Source: Carnegiea gigantea (lineage: Eukaryota; Streptophyta; Magnoliopsida; Caryophyllales; Cactaceae). From it: 64,000 bases of DNA. The stretch lies in NCBI GenBank assembly GCA_029747015.1, contig JAKOGI010002751.1:2501-66500 (forward strand), written 5' to 3'. This document shows, piece by piece, positions 1 to 10,611 of the stretch. The translations under genes and the position numbers were made by a program. Position 1 is the first letter of the stretch; every line of letters starts with the position of its first letter. Under the pieces are notes generated by a model. It worked only from the letters and a program-made list of their open reading frames with translations, was not told where the DNA came from and did no database searches.

Positions 1-351
1 ATACAAATATTAATAAATGTGGTTAATAATTTTAATGTTAATATTAATAATAATTAATATGATTAATATTAGTGATAATTACAATAATTGTTGTTATCAT
101 TTATAATAATTATAATTCATTTTCATGTTAATGTTAATGTAAATTACTAATTACTAAGGTTGAAGAAAATAAATATCAATAAAATTAATACTTAATAATA
201 ATTAGAATAACAATTGTTATTATTAGTAGCAATAATAAAAATTAATATTAATAATTATTAATACTAATAACTGTCATTGTTAATAATTAATTAATTAATA
301 ATAAATAATTATTATTGATAATGGTTATTAATATTAAAATTATTTGCTATT
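1..351. repeat. AT-rich simple-sequence DNA, left flank of viral insertion
   Basis: Almost pure A/T with irregular AAT/TTA repeats and no open frame. It stops abruptly near 352, where mixed-composition sequence of the pararetroviral copy begins. The same kind of sequence returns at 11200-11770, after the second viral copy, so both flanks look like halves of one AT-rich landing site. The exact junction cannot be fixed by eye. Confidence 0.8.
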
Positions 352-440
352 AGATGTGGGCACATGTTTGCTTCTCGCCCAAGTAGTATTCGAGACTTCC
401 AGTCAACAGTAGTATGGGTCTCGAGCACATTGTCCCCAAC

Positions 441-454
441 TGATATCAAAGCCA
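441..454 (+). other. Candidate pararetroviral primer binding site (tRNA-Met)
   Basis: TGATATCAAAGCCA matches the plant initiator tRNA-Met primer binding motif TGGTATCAGAGCCA at 12 of 14 positions. It lies about 90 bp inside the start of copy A, in the leader before the first frame, where reverse transcription of plant pararetroviruses is primed. The two mismatches are G-to-A, as expected from methylated-cytosine decay on the other strand. Copy B has no equivalent leader. Confidence 0.55.
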
Positions 455-857
455 AGTGTCTAGCCAAGTGACTACCAAGTGTCGATTGAAGAGTTAAATA
501 AGTGTCTATTAGTCCCTCTATTTAATGCTTAATTTAACCCTACCGTCATGCATCTAGGCTAAACTCCTAAGATTAGTCAAAGGATTAATCAGTTAGCATA
601 AAGAAGATTAATTAACCCTTAGTGATATATGAATATCCTCATCAAACATAGAAAAGTTGATCATTTAGAATGAAACTGTGTTGGTCAACAGCGTTGGTCA
701 GTCTCTGTGAGTATTTAGGGCGCATTGGTAAGTCGGTTGGTTAGCCTGGTGATTTGTGATCCCGCAGTATAGAATTGGAATGGAGGTGGTCCCGATATGG
801 TCCTGCAGTGCATTGTTAGGTGATTAGAGAGTCTTTATCTGCAATAAACATATTGAT

Positions 858-1082
858 GTGCCATTTCGTGTTAATTTCATTAGTTTAATTAATTATTTTG
901 AGACTAATAATCCTATCATCATGGCAGCATCATTAAGAAGGATTTTCTCCATATCATCATCTTCTTCTTCTTCATCAACATCATCCACTTCATGTTTAGA
1001 TATAAGCACAGTGCATAGTAAAGAAGTACATTTATCGGGGGACTATTCCAAATGGATTATCCCATCTCAGCCCATTGAGTGA
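858..1082 (+). pseudogene. Serine-rich N-terminal viral frame, copy A
   Basis: A 74-codon frame with a run of eight serines at about residues 34-41, just before the movement-protein region. A diverged counterpart of this segment lies in copy B at about 5525-5690, starting with a similar ATG-proximal sequence and also holding TCA/ATC repeats, but there it has several stops. In the intact virus this probably formed the N-terminal part of the movement ORF or polyprotein; here it ends in TGA at 1080-1082. Confidence 0.4.
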
Positions 1083-1757
1083 ATTTATTCAATTGGACCT
1101 TTAAGTTTTAAAACTGTTTTTTTATCAAAATTCATGAAGAAACTATTAGTTTAAATGCTCAATACAAAACTTTTCAACTTTTATTTAGAGGTTCAATTGA
1201 TAAATACTTTCCAAAGGGCTTTAGACATATTCATTTTGGAGTGGTTCAAGTGCCTATTGAACCTTTAACTAAATTTGGAATTAATACCCCCATCTTCTTA
1301 GCCTTAAGGCATGACAGATTTAAAACCTAAACAAATTCACTCCTTGCAATGGTTCAATCAAATATTTGTAATGGTCCAGTTTGTTTTAATTGTTGTCCAA
1401 ATTATTCCATGGATCTTACTAGTCATTGCATTCTTGAAACTTTAATTCTTGATGTGCATTTAATGATTGATAAATTCAAAGAACTTTCAAATTTTACAGT
1501 GACCTATGGAGTTTCTTTTAGATTACTACTTCTCAATTAAATCAATACTTAGTATTATTCCTCCTAGAATAGAAGAGACGGTACTTATTCATGTTTGCAC
1601 TAAAGAATTAGCCACTTATGTTCCCAAATCTTTAAAGTTGCATGAAATTACTATACCTCATGAACTTATTATCTCAAATCTTAGACCTCATGGGAATACT
1701 TCAATAAAGGAAATTTCTCACTTCTCAAAGACCCCTAACGAAAGGCCTTTACTTTGA
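1083..1757 (+). pseudogene. Caulimovirid movement protein (30K-type) relic, copy A
   Basis: The 30K-superfamily movement protein forms tubules that carry virus through plasmodesmata. Conserved segments are readable in broken frames: HIHFGVVQVPIEPL near 1228-1269, NTPIFLALRHDRFKT near 1285-1328, and GPVCFNCCPNYSMDL near 1375-1419 followed by ETLILDVHL. A stop (TAA, about 1328-1330) separates the second and third, and a frameshift near 1500-1510 moves the C-terminal part (IEETVLIHVCTKELATYVPK) into the 1506-1757 frame. Another shift lies near 1100-1140. Copy B has lost this gene almost entirely. The family call rests on motif order and is fairly secure; the gene is non-functional. Confidence 0.65.
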
Positions 1758-2086
1758 TTTAGTTCATTTAATGAGCCATCTCGCCCAAGTACTATTTAGA
1801 TTTCCAATCAACTAGATCCTCAATCTTGTATATGACATGCACAAATAGAGATCCTCATATTAGTGGAATAATTAATAGAACACCTCTACATAAAATTATA
1901 TACAATGATACTCAATTCGATGGACGCTCCATGTCACCTACCTTTTCTCAAAAGAAAACTCCATCAGAATTAAATGAAATTACAAAAGTTACATTTTAAG
2001 TTAATAGATTTTATCTTAATTAAGAATTTTACTGGGACTATAACTAGCCCTATAGACGGTCGTTCCTTTCCCATTTTTCTAAATAA

Positions 2087-2440
2087 ATGCAAGAAGCACT
2101 CAAAATTATTTATTACAATCAATTGGCCAAAATCAAAGAAAATATACCCTTCTTTGATCGGAAAAACACATATTTACAAAAACACCAGATTTCTATTCTT
2201 ATCTGTCATCCATCAATTTGTGTCATAGAAAGACAAGCAAAGTTATGGCACAATCCCATTACAAACAATCCTAAATTTCATGAAAAAATATTCAAAGTTG
2301 CCTTTGGTCAATCAAAACACCTATACGTTTCTCAAAATCAAGAAAGTATAAACCAAAGAACGTTGAATTCTGACTATAAATCCTTATCAATCATTGATCA
2401 AATTAATATCAAAAAAATGGTATATTTATATTACTTTTAA
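2087..2440 (+). pseudogene. Pre-coat viral segment, copy A
   Basis: A 117-codon open frame, rich in Lys, Asn and Ile, resembling the start of a viral coat-polyprotein region. Copy B has a homologous segment at about 5869-6040, beginning with a similar EALLKTICYNQLAKIK-type sequence. From about 2400 the frame shares sequence with 7925-7960 of copy B (around the KMVYLYY / KWYIYV stretch), so coat and zinc finger have been deleted between these points. Function of this part is unknown; it is a deletion-derived chimera, not a gene. Confidence 0.45.
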
Positions 2441-2830
2441 AAATCCAAGATTATTTTGAAAAATAAAAACAATAGCAGTCCTCGATAGGGGTGCATATCA
2501 AAACTGCATTAAAAAAGATTTAATTTCATCCTAACATTATGAAAGGACAATAAAACAACTTCTTAGCTTTAATGAAGCTCTACTACAAATTAAATGCAAA
2601 TAATCAGATACTGGTATTTATTATAAAGAATATTGTTTTAGAAAGTCATTTATTCTAATTGAAAACATATGACAAGGAGCTATCCTTGGCATTCATTTTA
2701 TTACTCAAATCCATCCTTTGAAGGTATATCAAAATAGTATTCATACTACTATTATGGGACATACTATTTCTTTCATATTCATCATCCCAAAAGACTTAGC
2801 TCTTTCTAACCAACTCAATATGAGTGGGTA
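2400..2830 (+). pseudogene. Retropepsin-like protease relic, copy A
   Basis: Collinear by eye with the copy B protease region at 7925-8310: a divergent ATGAATTGT-type segment, then sequence encoding GAILGIHFITQIHPL near 2680-2720, the counterpart of ILGTPFFTQIYPF in copy B. The catalytic Asp region is scrambled and stops are frequent. No reverse transcriptase relic follows in copy A. Confidence 0.45.
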
Positions 2831-3653
2831 ATAAAAATACATCCTAAAACAACAAAAGATTCAAATAATAAGAAAACTCAAGTTGATACAAAAGGATAAA
2901 GACATCATATTCAAATTAGGACATTGTTGAAAGACTTCCAAGCTTAGCTTGGAAAGCAAATAACTATCATACCTTAAAATTAATAACTCTCTTTGAAATG
3001 GTATAAACTCCCTCTCAATAAGAAAGAAATCAAGAAATTTGTACCCTATTAAACAGAGCCCAAATATTAATACAATTAGAAAGTTATTGGAATCAAAGCC
3101 TTAAAATAACCAAAAGGGCATTAGGCCACTATGAAATAGTATAGATATTAGGCATACTTTATAATTATTCATATTATTCAATTTTAGCCCTTTCCACTTA
3201 ATACTTTCCTATACAAAAGCACGTGCCAAACACCATTCATATTGTCTCATCAAAATCAACTTACAACGAACTTTTAAGTATCCCACTTATATTCTTATGG
3301 TTTTGTTTACAATTCTTCCTCTTGCATAAATATGCATACTTAAATAGAAATTGCATTCAAGAGGCCAAGTCTACACCTACTTTCATTCATAGCACATGCA
3401 TCAAATTAAGTAGTGTCTCATTCAAGCAAGTTAGAAACCATATGTAAGGATTGAACTGGACCCCAATTCAACTATTTCCTTAAAGGTATTAAGAATTTCA
3501 AAACTTTAAAATTAGTTATACAGATTAATATTCAAAAATAATATCTTTTGTCTCTGATTTTATCAGTCAAAATTTTCCAAAAGAATTTTCTCAATGCAAT
3601 TTCTCACTAGTAGATCTCTTCAAAATAACCTCACTTTAATTTCTTTATTTTAG
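2831..3653 (+). other. Viral-copy segment with no assignable domain
   Basis: AT-rich sequence of copy A between the protease relic and the unassigned segment at 3654. It holds only short frames, such as 3223-3447 (74 codons, partly hydrophobic), and a 9-bp-arm palindrome near 2936-2956 (TTCCAAGCT / AGCTTGGAA). I see no counterpart in copy B and no conserved motif. Confidence 0.4.
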
Positions 3654-4640
3654 ATGGAACCAAATTCAAATAAAGGTAAGTAAATTCAATCATATGTTCC
3701 CACCATTCAAAACTTTGCTATCAAATCCAAGAGCCCAACTCAAACACAAACTCATCCTAAAATCAAGTTTCAAAATCAATATAAAAGTCTCACTGAATTT
3801 CCACCAATAGCATATAGCCAAATTGTGAAATACACTACTCATATTCCTCAAAAGCCTCAAACTTGTCAATTACAAGTTTTAAGAAAACCCCAATCTCAAT
3901 CCTCCTACTTTCTAAAATCAAAATTTGAATTCATAACCTTTACTCATTTTCCTGAACCACAACCCATTCAAACTCTAAAATTTAAAACTTCAACCTTGTT
4001 CTTTATCTAGGAAGGTCTCTTTCTTGAGGTAGATACACTCAAAAATCTCAGACTTTATGAACTTATCCTCCTTGACACCAATCTGCTCCAATCGAGCATG
4101 TTAAGGATGACAAAGGAAAAGTCCTTCATTCCAAATTTAGAATTCTCAAGATTTATTCATCCAAAAAACAACGCTAGTCCCCCTTTGAATATAAAAAGTT
4201 CTTAGTTAATTTCCAACCTCAACATTTTAGTTTCCTTGATTACAAAATGGCATGGTTTAGAGCTGTCTATAGGAACTTTGACAATTCTTTGTTCATCTCG
4301 TTTGACAAAGGAGTCTCAGATCAATATATTTAAAGTTAATTATTCGAATGGTGGTCATATTTTAGATTCAAATTAGATTCATTACCTTTATCAGCAGTTC
4401 AAAGCTTTCAAGTTCTTATGAAGTAGTCCAAATTATTCACAACATTAAATGAAATCATAGTATCAATTGAATTTGAAGTTCCTTGGATTCTTTGTTGTAA
4501 TTTAAATATCGCAAAGTTCATCCTGGTGATCCTCATGCCTCCATTGTCTGCAAATTTAAATTCAAGTTTTGAGATAAATTCAATTTTGAGCAGAGATGCA
4601 ATCTTGATTAAGTTCAGATATATTTGAAGCACCACATAAA
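3654..4640 (+). pseudogene. Unassigned viral gene relic, copy A only
   Basis: Starts at an ATG (MEPNSNKG) and stays mostly open to the stop near 4009, rich in Pro, Gln, Ser and Lys. Further on, the segment near 4225-4330 encodes aromatic-rich pieces (FSFLDYKMAWFRAVYRNF and SLFISFDKG, then EWW after a stop), which resemble the aromatic-rich accessory protein I associate with petuvirus-like endogenous caulimovirids; this is from memory and weak. Copy B has no counterpart, so either it was deleted there or the copies derive from different subgenomes. Stops and shifts make it non-functional. Confidence 0.35.
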
Positions 4641-4883
4641 ACAAATGATGGACAATCCCTTAACACCCGTCAAAAAAGACGACAAGCGTCCTTCATCGAG
4701 TTCATCCAAAAGTTCAAAGAAGAAAGCTGTACATAAGAAATTCATGACATGGTTAGCAACAAAGCCATCCCGATAGCATTTCATCAACTGAGCCCTAATC
4801 CAATCCATTGGTGACCTATGTGAAATTTAAGGCTCCGTAGATGATTTACCTAATGAAACAATTACAAATTCAACACCTGAAGA

Positions 4884-5467
4884 AATCAAGTAGCAGCTGT
4901 CAAATTTTAACAAGCTTGTCAATCGTAAATCATTAAAAAATGTCCACATACAACTGTTCAAGATCAGTCTACTATTTAAGATACTTCAATAATTTTATCT
5001 TTTATTGTTCAAGTGTTAGAAATTGTTTTACTATTTCAATAATTATCTTTTACTATTCACTTTACTTTTTGGGCCTATATCAAGGCTCCAAAGTTGTATC
5101 GGAAGGGGAGAACTTATCTACACATTTTCCTTATATCATATTGCTTTCCCACTATACTCCTTATCTTTTGTTATCCTTTCTTCTCCTACCTAGTTATCAG
5201 ATATCATCCGCAAAATTCAATAACAATAAGTTTTATTCAATCAATCCACTGTGCAATTTTACTGTGCATGTTTTCATTCACGAATTCATTCTGGCTTTGC
5301 TAGTAAAAGTTACTATTTATGTATTTTTGCTGTTCATGTTGCATTGATTTCTGAAGATACAAGTCATTGATACTATTCATATTTCTAAAGATTATTTATG
5401 TTTCAATTACTTCAATAATCATTTGTTAATCAAACTTCACTCTTAATGAAACAAACTATGCTATTAA
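4884..5467 (+). repeat. Viral terminal direct repeat, copy A end
   Basis: About 584 bp that recurs in the same orientation at 10612-11199. It begins AATCAAG(T/C)AGCAGCTGT and ends near ACAAAC-TATTAAT. Between them many blocks align (ATGTTGCATT, GATTATTTATGTTTCAATTA), with frequent substitutions. It corresponds to the 3' intergenic part of a circular pararetroviral genome and marks the A/B boundary. Confidence 0.8.
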
Positions 5468-5524
5468 TTTCAAAATTAAAAATTATACTCGGTCGAGTCT
5501 TTGCCTACAATGACCACATTCAGG

Positions 5525-6217
5525 TGCCATTTTGTGTTGATTAATTTCTTTAGTTTAATTGATTATCCCAGGTCTAATCATGTTAGCTTCATGACATCAT
5601 CATTATCATCATCTTGCTGGCTTTTGCACTCAAGCATGATACCTAATGAAAGTTGCGTTTAAACAGGAACTATTCCAAACAAAATGATTTCTCTTAACCC
5701 CTTAAATCGTATCAACCCCTTCTAGTAATCTAACGTTTTAAGATAAATTTCCTTTTGTGAGAAACAAAATCGATTTCTAAGCTAATAAAGTCTATCTTAA
5801 CAAAGGGTTTAATCAAAATTACAATCAAATATACATAAATTGATTCTTTTCCTATTTTTCTAAAAATATGGAATAATTACTAAAAACTATTTGTTATAAT
5901 CAATTAGCTAAAATAAAGCAAAATATACTTTTTCTCGACTGGCTAAATAATTATCTTTCAAAGCACCAACTTTGTATTCTTGATTGCAAGAAGTCCATCT
6001 GTACCTCTAAGCAAAACTTATGACACAATATTCTCACCAAAGAACAATTGTTTTTATTCATCCTTCATCTTCCTTTCCAAAGCAAGAATTTCAAAATATT
6101 TTTAAAAGTTCTCCTACAAAAGAAATATTTCTACTGATAAACCATCTTGTAGTAATCAACCTCAAAGCTCAAATTTCAAATCTAGCACTATAGATAATTC
6201 AAATCTTATTCAGACCA
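5525..6217 (+). pseudogene. Viral 5' relics of copy B: serine-rich and pre-coat segments
   Basis: 5525-5690 aligns by eye with 857-1050 of copy A, and about 5750-6040 with about 1960-2280 of copy A. The movement-protein region that separates these in copy A (about 900 bp) is missing here. No frame stays open for long; the sequence just before 6218 is serine- and asparagine-rich. Confidence 0.5.
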
Positions 6218-6895
6218 TTGAAGATTAATTTCAATAAAACCCAAATTAATAAATTAGGTACACGAAACAATAGATGGAAAATTAAAAATCAAAATCTACC
6301 ATATTGTACTAGACCTACCCTTCCAGATCTTCAACTTGAAACCAATAAGTCATTAATTCAATCCCATTATGATAAAAATACTATTTACGAGTGGAACATA
6401 GATGGAAAATCAGAAGATGAAATTCCAAATATTCTTCAAGAAATGGGTGTTTATGTAACTTCAAATATTGACAGAGGAGTCTCTGCAGAAAATGGTGCAA
6501 AGCTCTTTGCCTCTAGCTTTATAGGACAATTGAAAAATTGGTGGGATAATATTCTTACCGAACATGATAGGTTAAATATCATACACCATCAACTACAAAG
6601 TTCAATAGGAACCATTCAGGATCCACAAGCCTCTAAGGTTAAGCTAGTAATTATATATAAATCTAATGTACTTGAATATCTTATTTACACCATAGTCATG
6701 TATTTCATAGGAAATACTAAGGAATTGATCAATTCCCATGTCAAAATAACACAAAATGTTGGATGCCCAAGTCTAAGTGATTACAAATGGTCGTATAAAA
6801 ATATTTTCCTTTCCTATGTTCTACAAAGAAAGAATGCTAATGAAAATTATTGGAAAGAAAAATTTATTTTCAGATTGTCTACTTTATTTTCTTAG
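6218..6895 (+). pseudogene. Caulimovirid coat-protein-like region, copy B
   Basis: A 225-codon frame, the longest in the viral locus. Recognisable coat features are YEWNIDG at residues 57-63 and GQLKNWWDNIL around residues 103-113 with the WW pair at 108-109, a pattern of caulimovirid capsid proteins. It ends at TAG 6893-6895, but similar sequence continues to about 7150 in other frames, rich in Lys as expected before the zinc finger. The product would package viral DNA; here it is truncated and without its C-terminal part. The ATG at 6218 may be internal to a longer original polyprotein. Confidence 0.6.
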
Positions 6896-7165
6896 AGAAT
6901 AAGACGAAGGTTAAAGGATCATTGTGAAACAACAGAAATTCCATGGCATAATTTAACTTATTGTCACTTATTTAGCTTTATTAAAAAGGAAGGATTAACT
7001 ATTTGCACTAAACTAAGAATTCAAAATAATATCAATCTAAAAAGTTACTATTACAAAATGAACTTGGATCATTTTGTGAGCATTTTGGTGATCCAAAATT
7101 AGAAGCTCCTTCATCTAAAAAGAAAAAACTTATTAAAAAATCTTTAAAAACTTATCCCAAAAAAC

Positions 7166-7375
7166 ATGAAATTAAAAATACCTACTATCAGAACCCAAGA
7201 AAACCTCCAAAGGTCCAATAAAAAGAAAAATATACAGAGCCCTTCTCAAACACAAGTTATTACTTGTTATAAATGTTGTTTAGTAAGACACAAAGCCAAC
7301 AAATGTCTTTTAAAAGAAAAATTATACAACTTGAAGATAAAAGCTTCAAGAAATAATGATTTCCCATTTAATTGA
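7166..7375 (+). pseudogene. CCHC zinc knuckle of the viral coat protein, copy B
   Basis: A 69-codon frame with a perfect CX2CX4HX4C knuckle: C34, C37, H42, C47 (CYKCCLVRHKANKC), preceded by a Lys-rich basic stretch. This is the nucleic-acid-binding finger at the C-terminal side of caulimovirid coat proteins. It follows the coat frame by about 270 bp in a different frame, so at least one shift separates them. The next frame overlaps its end (7356-7375). Confidence 0.65.
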
Positions 7376-7772
7376 TGACAATTGTGAGGAAGCCCTTTGT
7401 GACATTCAAACATCTGATTCCAGCCGTTTTAACTCTTTAGATGAAGAAGCTACTCTTTTTCCTAACAATTGTAGCGTTATCAAAAAAAACCAATCTCCAG
7501 GAGAACTCCACTTCGATATAATTGTGAAAATTGAGGAACTAGAAATCAAAACTCAATGCCTTCACAAGCTAAAAAACTTATTACTCAAAGACAAAGTTAT
7601 CAAATCAAGAATACAACCTTTTCGTCTAAAGCAAGTAATAGAACCCTATGAAGGACAAGGATTAAATATCTCAAAACCCATAACAATCAAAAAATTAAAA
7701 CAAGAAATTAGTCAGCTCAAAACTGAAGTTGAAAAATTAACAAATCAAATTAAAATACAAAATCTCCTTTAG
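7356..7772 (+). pseudogene. Viral polyprotein linker with C-terminal coiled coil, copy B
   Basis: A 138-codon frame between zinc knuckle and protease. Its first third is acidic (DDNCEEALCDIQTSD, DEEATLF). The last 25 residues (KLKQEISQLKTEVEKLTNQI) show a heptad pattern of Leu/Ile, typical of the coiled-coil assembly segments of caulimovirid polyproteins. TAG at 7770-7772 ends it, though coiled-coil-like sequence with LESSKPPNQPS-type residues continues to about 7900. Confidence 0.5.
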
Positions 7773-7924
7773 TAAACAAATTCAATCCTCATTTCTGAAC
7801 TTTCAAGCCTTGAAAAGCAAGTTGCTTCACTCGAATCTTCAAAACCCCCTAATCAACCCTCACCTTCTTCTCCTAAATTGAGTCTAGATAATCAAAATCA
7901 TGAAGCATTTCTTTTAGTTATTGA

Positions 7925-8342
7925 TCGTAGTGATTTTCAAAAATGGTATATTTATGTTACTATCATAGTTAAAGATTTCAAACTTTATTCCATTGCTCTA
8001 CTAGACAATAGTGCTGATATGAATTGTACTTAAGAAGATTTGATCCCAAAATATTTTGAAAAAACTAAAGGAAAAATGACTAGTATTACCGGTTCTAAAC
8101 CTCAAACTAATTATAAACTTTCATATGCTTACATTTGTAACAATGAATATTGTTTCAAAAATATTGGTGTACTTGTTAAAAATCTCAAACAAGTTATTCT
8201 TGGAACACCTTTTTTTACTCAAATTTATCCTTTTACTGTCGATTCCCAAGAAATTTATTCAAATATTCTTGGAAAAGAAGTTAGATTCGAATTTTCATCT
8301 CCAATGAAGAATAAAGAAATCACACTTCTTCAAAAAACTTAA
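7925..8342 (+). pseudogene. Retropepsin-like aspartic protease, copy B, active site lost
   Basis: The active-site segment reads SIALLDNSADMNC, with the usual D-[ST]-G replaced by D-N-S (codons 8004-8012), so catalysis would be lost. TAA at 8031-8033 follows. The C-terminal half is the open frame 8040-8342 and carries ILGTPFFTQIYPF near residues 53-65, the conserved ILG(T/R)xF-type flap-distal motif of pararetroviral proteases. In the virus this domain cleaves the polyprotein. Confidence 0.65.
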
Positions 8343-8478
8343 ATCTTAAAAGTCTTCTCTGCTAAAGAAAAACAAATAGCCTTTTTCCTAATAGAAATTG
8401 TTTAAGCTAGTATTGAAGAACTTGTTATACCAAAAATTCAACAAAAAATTCAAAACATAAAGAAATTATCCAAAGATT

Positions 8479-9230
8479 ATGTCTGTATTGATATTCCAAA
8501 TGCTTTTTTTGGATAGCAAGCAACATATGGTAGGACTACCATATCAAAACAATTTTGACAAAAGAAATATTTCAATAAAAGCATGCCCTATTCAAATGGA
8601 TAAAGCGATTTTAGAGTTTTGCAAAAAAGAGATTCAATCTTTATTAGACAAAAGGCTTATTAGACCCTTCGAATCTCCCTGGAGTTGTGCAGCCTTCTAT
8701 GCCTACGATCAAGCAAAAAAGGAACTTCATGTTTCTAGGTTGGTCATAAATTATAAACCACTTAACAAAGTTCTTCAATGGATAAGATATCTAATCTCCA
8801 ACAAAAACACTTCATTAGGAAGATTATATGATGCATAAATACTTTCAAATTTTAATATGAAATCTAGCTTTTGGCAAGCTGAAAAAGATAGATATAAAAC
8901 TGTGTTCACAGTTCCACTTGGACACTACGAATAGAATGTAATGTCATTTGGACTCAAAAACACTCCTTTTGAATTTTAACATATTATGAATAATACATTC
9001 AGTTGCTTGGAATTGGCCTTTTTACGGACAGAGATATCTGTAGAGCTAAGGTTGCCTACTTCTGGATCTACCCAGATCTCGTGAAAGCAAGACTCACACT
9101 AGGAGGTGTCAGTGGTGGTGGTGTTGTTATGAATGATATAGTTAATGATTATTCTAAATTTTTAGATTGATGATGTTCTTATTTATTCAAAAAATTTAGG
9201 CCAACATTTTAACTTTTAAGCATCCAGAAA
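8479..9230 (+). pseudogene. Reverse transcriptase relic with 133-bp insert, copy B
   Basis: The frame 8479-8838 (119 codons) carries the finger motifs: DKRLIRPFESPWSC (residues 57-70) and RLVINYKPLN (87-96), where Asn replaces the usual Asp. A shift follows; the next pieces read KTVFTVPLGHYE and MSFGLKNTPFEF near 8900-8975, both with neighbouring stops. The catalytic IDDVLIYS motif is at 9166-9189. Between HIMNNTF and that motif a 133-bp insert (8996-9128) breaks the domain. It cannot be functional. Assignment to Caulimoviridae rather than a Ty3 element rests on the surrounding coat and tail genes. Confidence 0.75.
8996..9128. mobile_element. Short insertion in the RT relic, possible SINE fragment
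   Basis: Non-viral sequence between two near-identical 10-mers, ATGAATAATA (8986-8995) and ATGAATGATA (9129-9138), which look like a target-site duplication with one change. The insert contains TAAGGTTGCCTAC, ACCCAGATCTCGTG and a (GTG)n/GTTGTT 3' end, reminiscent of the 3' part of Au-type plant SINEs. I see no pol III box A/B, so it would be 5'-truncated. Alternative: a small Mutator-type MITE. Confidence 0.45.
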
Positions 9231-9319
9231 CATTTTTCAATGTCATTAGAAGAAATGATTTAGCTGTTTCTGCTCCAAAAAATGAAATTATATCATACTA
9301 AAATTTGAGCTTTTAGGCG

Positions 9320-9990
9320 ATGACATTTTTAATGGTACTATTAAACCCATTAAACGATCCATCGAATTTGCAGATAAATTTTCAAATCAAATCAAAGGCA
9401 CAAGTCAATTGCAAAGATTCGTTGGTTATCTCAATTACATTGCAAATTTTTTTCCCCAAACTTGGGGAAACTTACAAACCTTTATTTCAAAGGCTTAAGA
9501 AAAATCCTCCTGCATGGTCTTGAGCGCAAACTCAAATAGTCAAATACATTAACAGTAAAGTCATATCTCTCCCATGTCTTGGCATACCAAATCCGCATGC
9601 ATTCATGATAGTTGCAACAAATCCGTTAGATAGAGGTTTTGGAGAAATTCTTAACTAATGTCTTAACTCAAATCCTAAATAATTAGTAAGGTTCCATAGC
9701 GGAGCCTACATTGGACCTCAAGTTCATTATTCTACTATTAAAAAAGAATTTTTATATAGTATCTTATGTATTTCAAAGTATCGAGATGATTTATATCATA
9801 GGAAATTCTTATTAAGAATAGATCGCAAAAATACAAAAGAAGTTTTATCCAAAAATGTTCAAAATCTTATCTCAAAGTAAATGTTTACTTGCTAGCAAAC
9901 AATACTTTCAGTTTTTGATTTTGATATTGAATTCATTAATGGAGAGACAAATTCCCTTCCTAACTTCCTCACTAGAGTGTTTCTTCAAGT
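9320..9990 (+). pseudogene. RT connection and RNase H relic, copy B
   Basis: The frame 9320-9523 and others around it carry the RT thumb/connection (RFVGYLNYIANFFPKL in a shifted frame near 9415-9465). Beyond it are RNase H features: DRGFGEIL near 9630-9655, GPQVHYSTIKKEFLYSI near 9713-9765 and DFDIEFINGETNSLPNFLTRVF near 9920-9985, the usual end of caulimovirid RNase H domains. Several stops interrupt it. In the virus this domain degrades the RNA template during reverse transcription. Confidence 0.65.
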
Positions 9991-10611
9991 AAAGCAACTT
10001 TGCTTTAATTTTTTTTTATTCAAGATGTTGTCCACTTTCAAATCAACTTGTGTTCAAAGCCCAAGCTACCTTAAAGACATTTAAGAACCTCCTATATTTT
10101 ACCTCAGAGATCATGATGATGAACTCTACATTAATCATTTCAAAGGACCTTGATACAATGAATGTGCAATCTTTATCCACTACGAATAATGACTCTTCGG
10201 TTCAAAAACATCCTTTTATGTACATTTAAATATACTCAAGTGATCTCTTTTACACGAATTCAACGATCATCCAGTACTCATTGTGGCACTAACTAGTTAC
10301 ATTCAAACCATCCATTTTTATAGAAACTATACCACATGTTATTAGCAATCACTTGATTAGCATATTGTTCAATTTCTTCAACGGGTTGTTCTTGATGAAC
10401 ATCTCTGTCCAGTTGATAAGCATAGGTTCTTTAACTCCAACATATCCCCCAAGTATCGCTTTATAGAATATCACATCCACTACCACCCACTTGCATTCAA
10501 GACCATACTTGCAGCATATTACGTGAATATTCAAGACTCTACCACTAGTAATTGGACAGTATGCAAAATGCACCACTGAATTTCCAATACTCAAGGATGC
10601 AATAATGGAAA
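9991..10611 (+). pseudogene. Post-RNase H viral tail, copy B
   Basis: After the RNase H end there is decayed coding-like sequence with ELYINHFKGP near 10120-10150 and FGSKTSFYVHLNI near 10195-10235, plus His/Tyr-rich stretches to about 10560. No domain is recognised. It leads into the terminal repeat at 10612. Copy A has no clear counterpart here; it holds the segment 3654-4640 instead. A 108-codon minus-strand frame (10349-10675) is a shadow. Confidence 0.4.

Larger units (their letters stand above)
352..5467 (+). mobile_element. Endogenous caulimovirid (pararetrovirus), copy A, defective
   Basis: Plus-strand relic of an integrated plant DNA virus of the Caulimoviridae. In order it shows a leader with a tRNA-Met-like primer binding site (441-454), a serine-rich small frame (858-1082), a 30K-type movement protein in broken frames (about 1083-1757), a pre-coat segment (2087-2440), protease-like relics (about 2400-2830), an unassigned segment (about 3654-4640) and a terminal segment (4884-5467) that recurs at the end of copy B. 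Coat, zinc finger, reverse transcriptase and RNase H are missing: alignment by eye with copy B jumps from the pre-coat segment straight to protease. Stops and frameshifts occur throughout, so it cannot encode virus proteins. The genus is not assigned; the layout fits petuvirus- or florendovirus-like endogenous elements. Confidence 0.75.

Noticed and set aside
2978..2990. TGGTATAAACTCC as a second viral primer site
   Set aside because: Weaker match than 441-454 and lies in the middle of copy A, not in a leader.
5094..5347. Hydrophobic frames of 69-135 codons in the viral terminal repeat
   Set aside because: The counterpart in copy B (10700-11180) does not keep them open; they reflect the T-rich composition of the viral intergenic segment.
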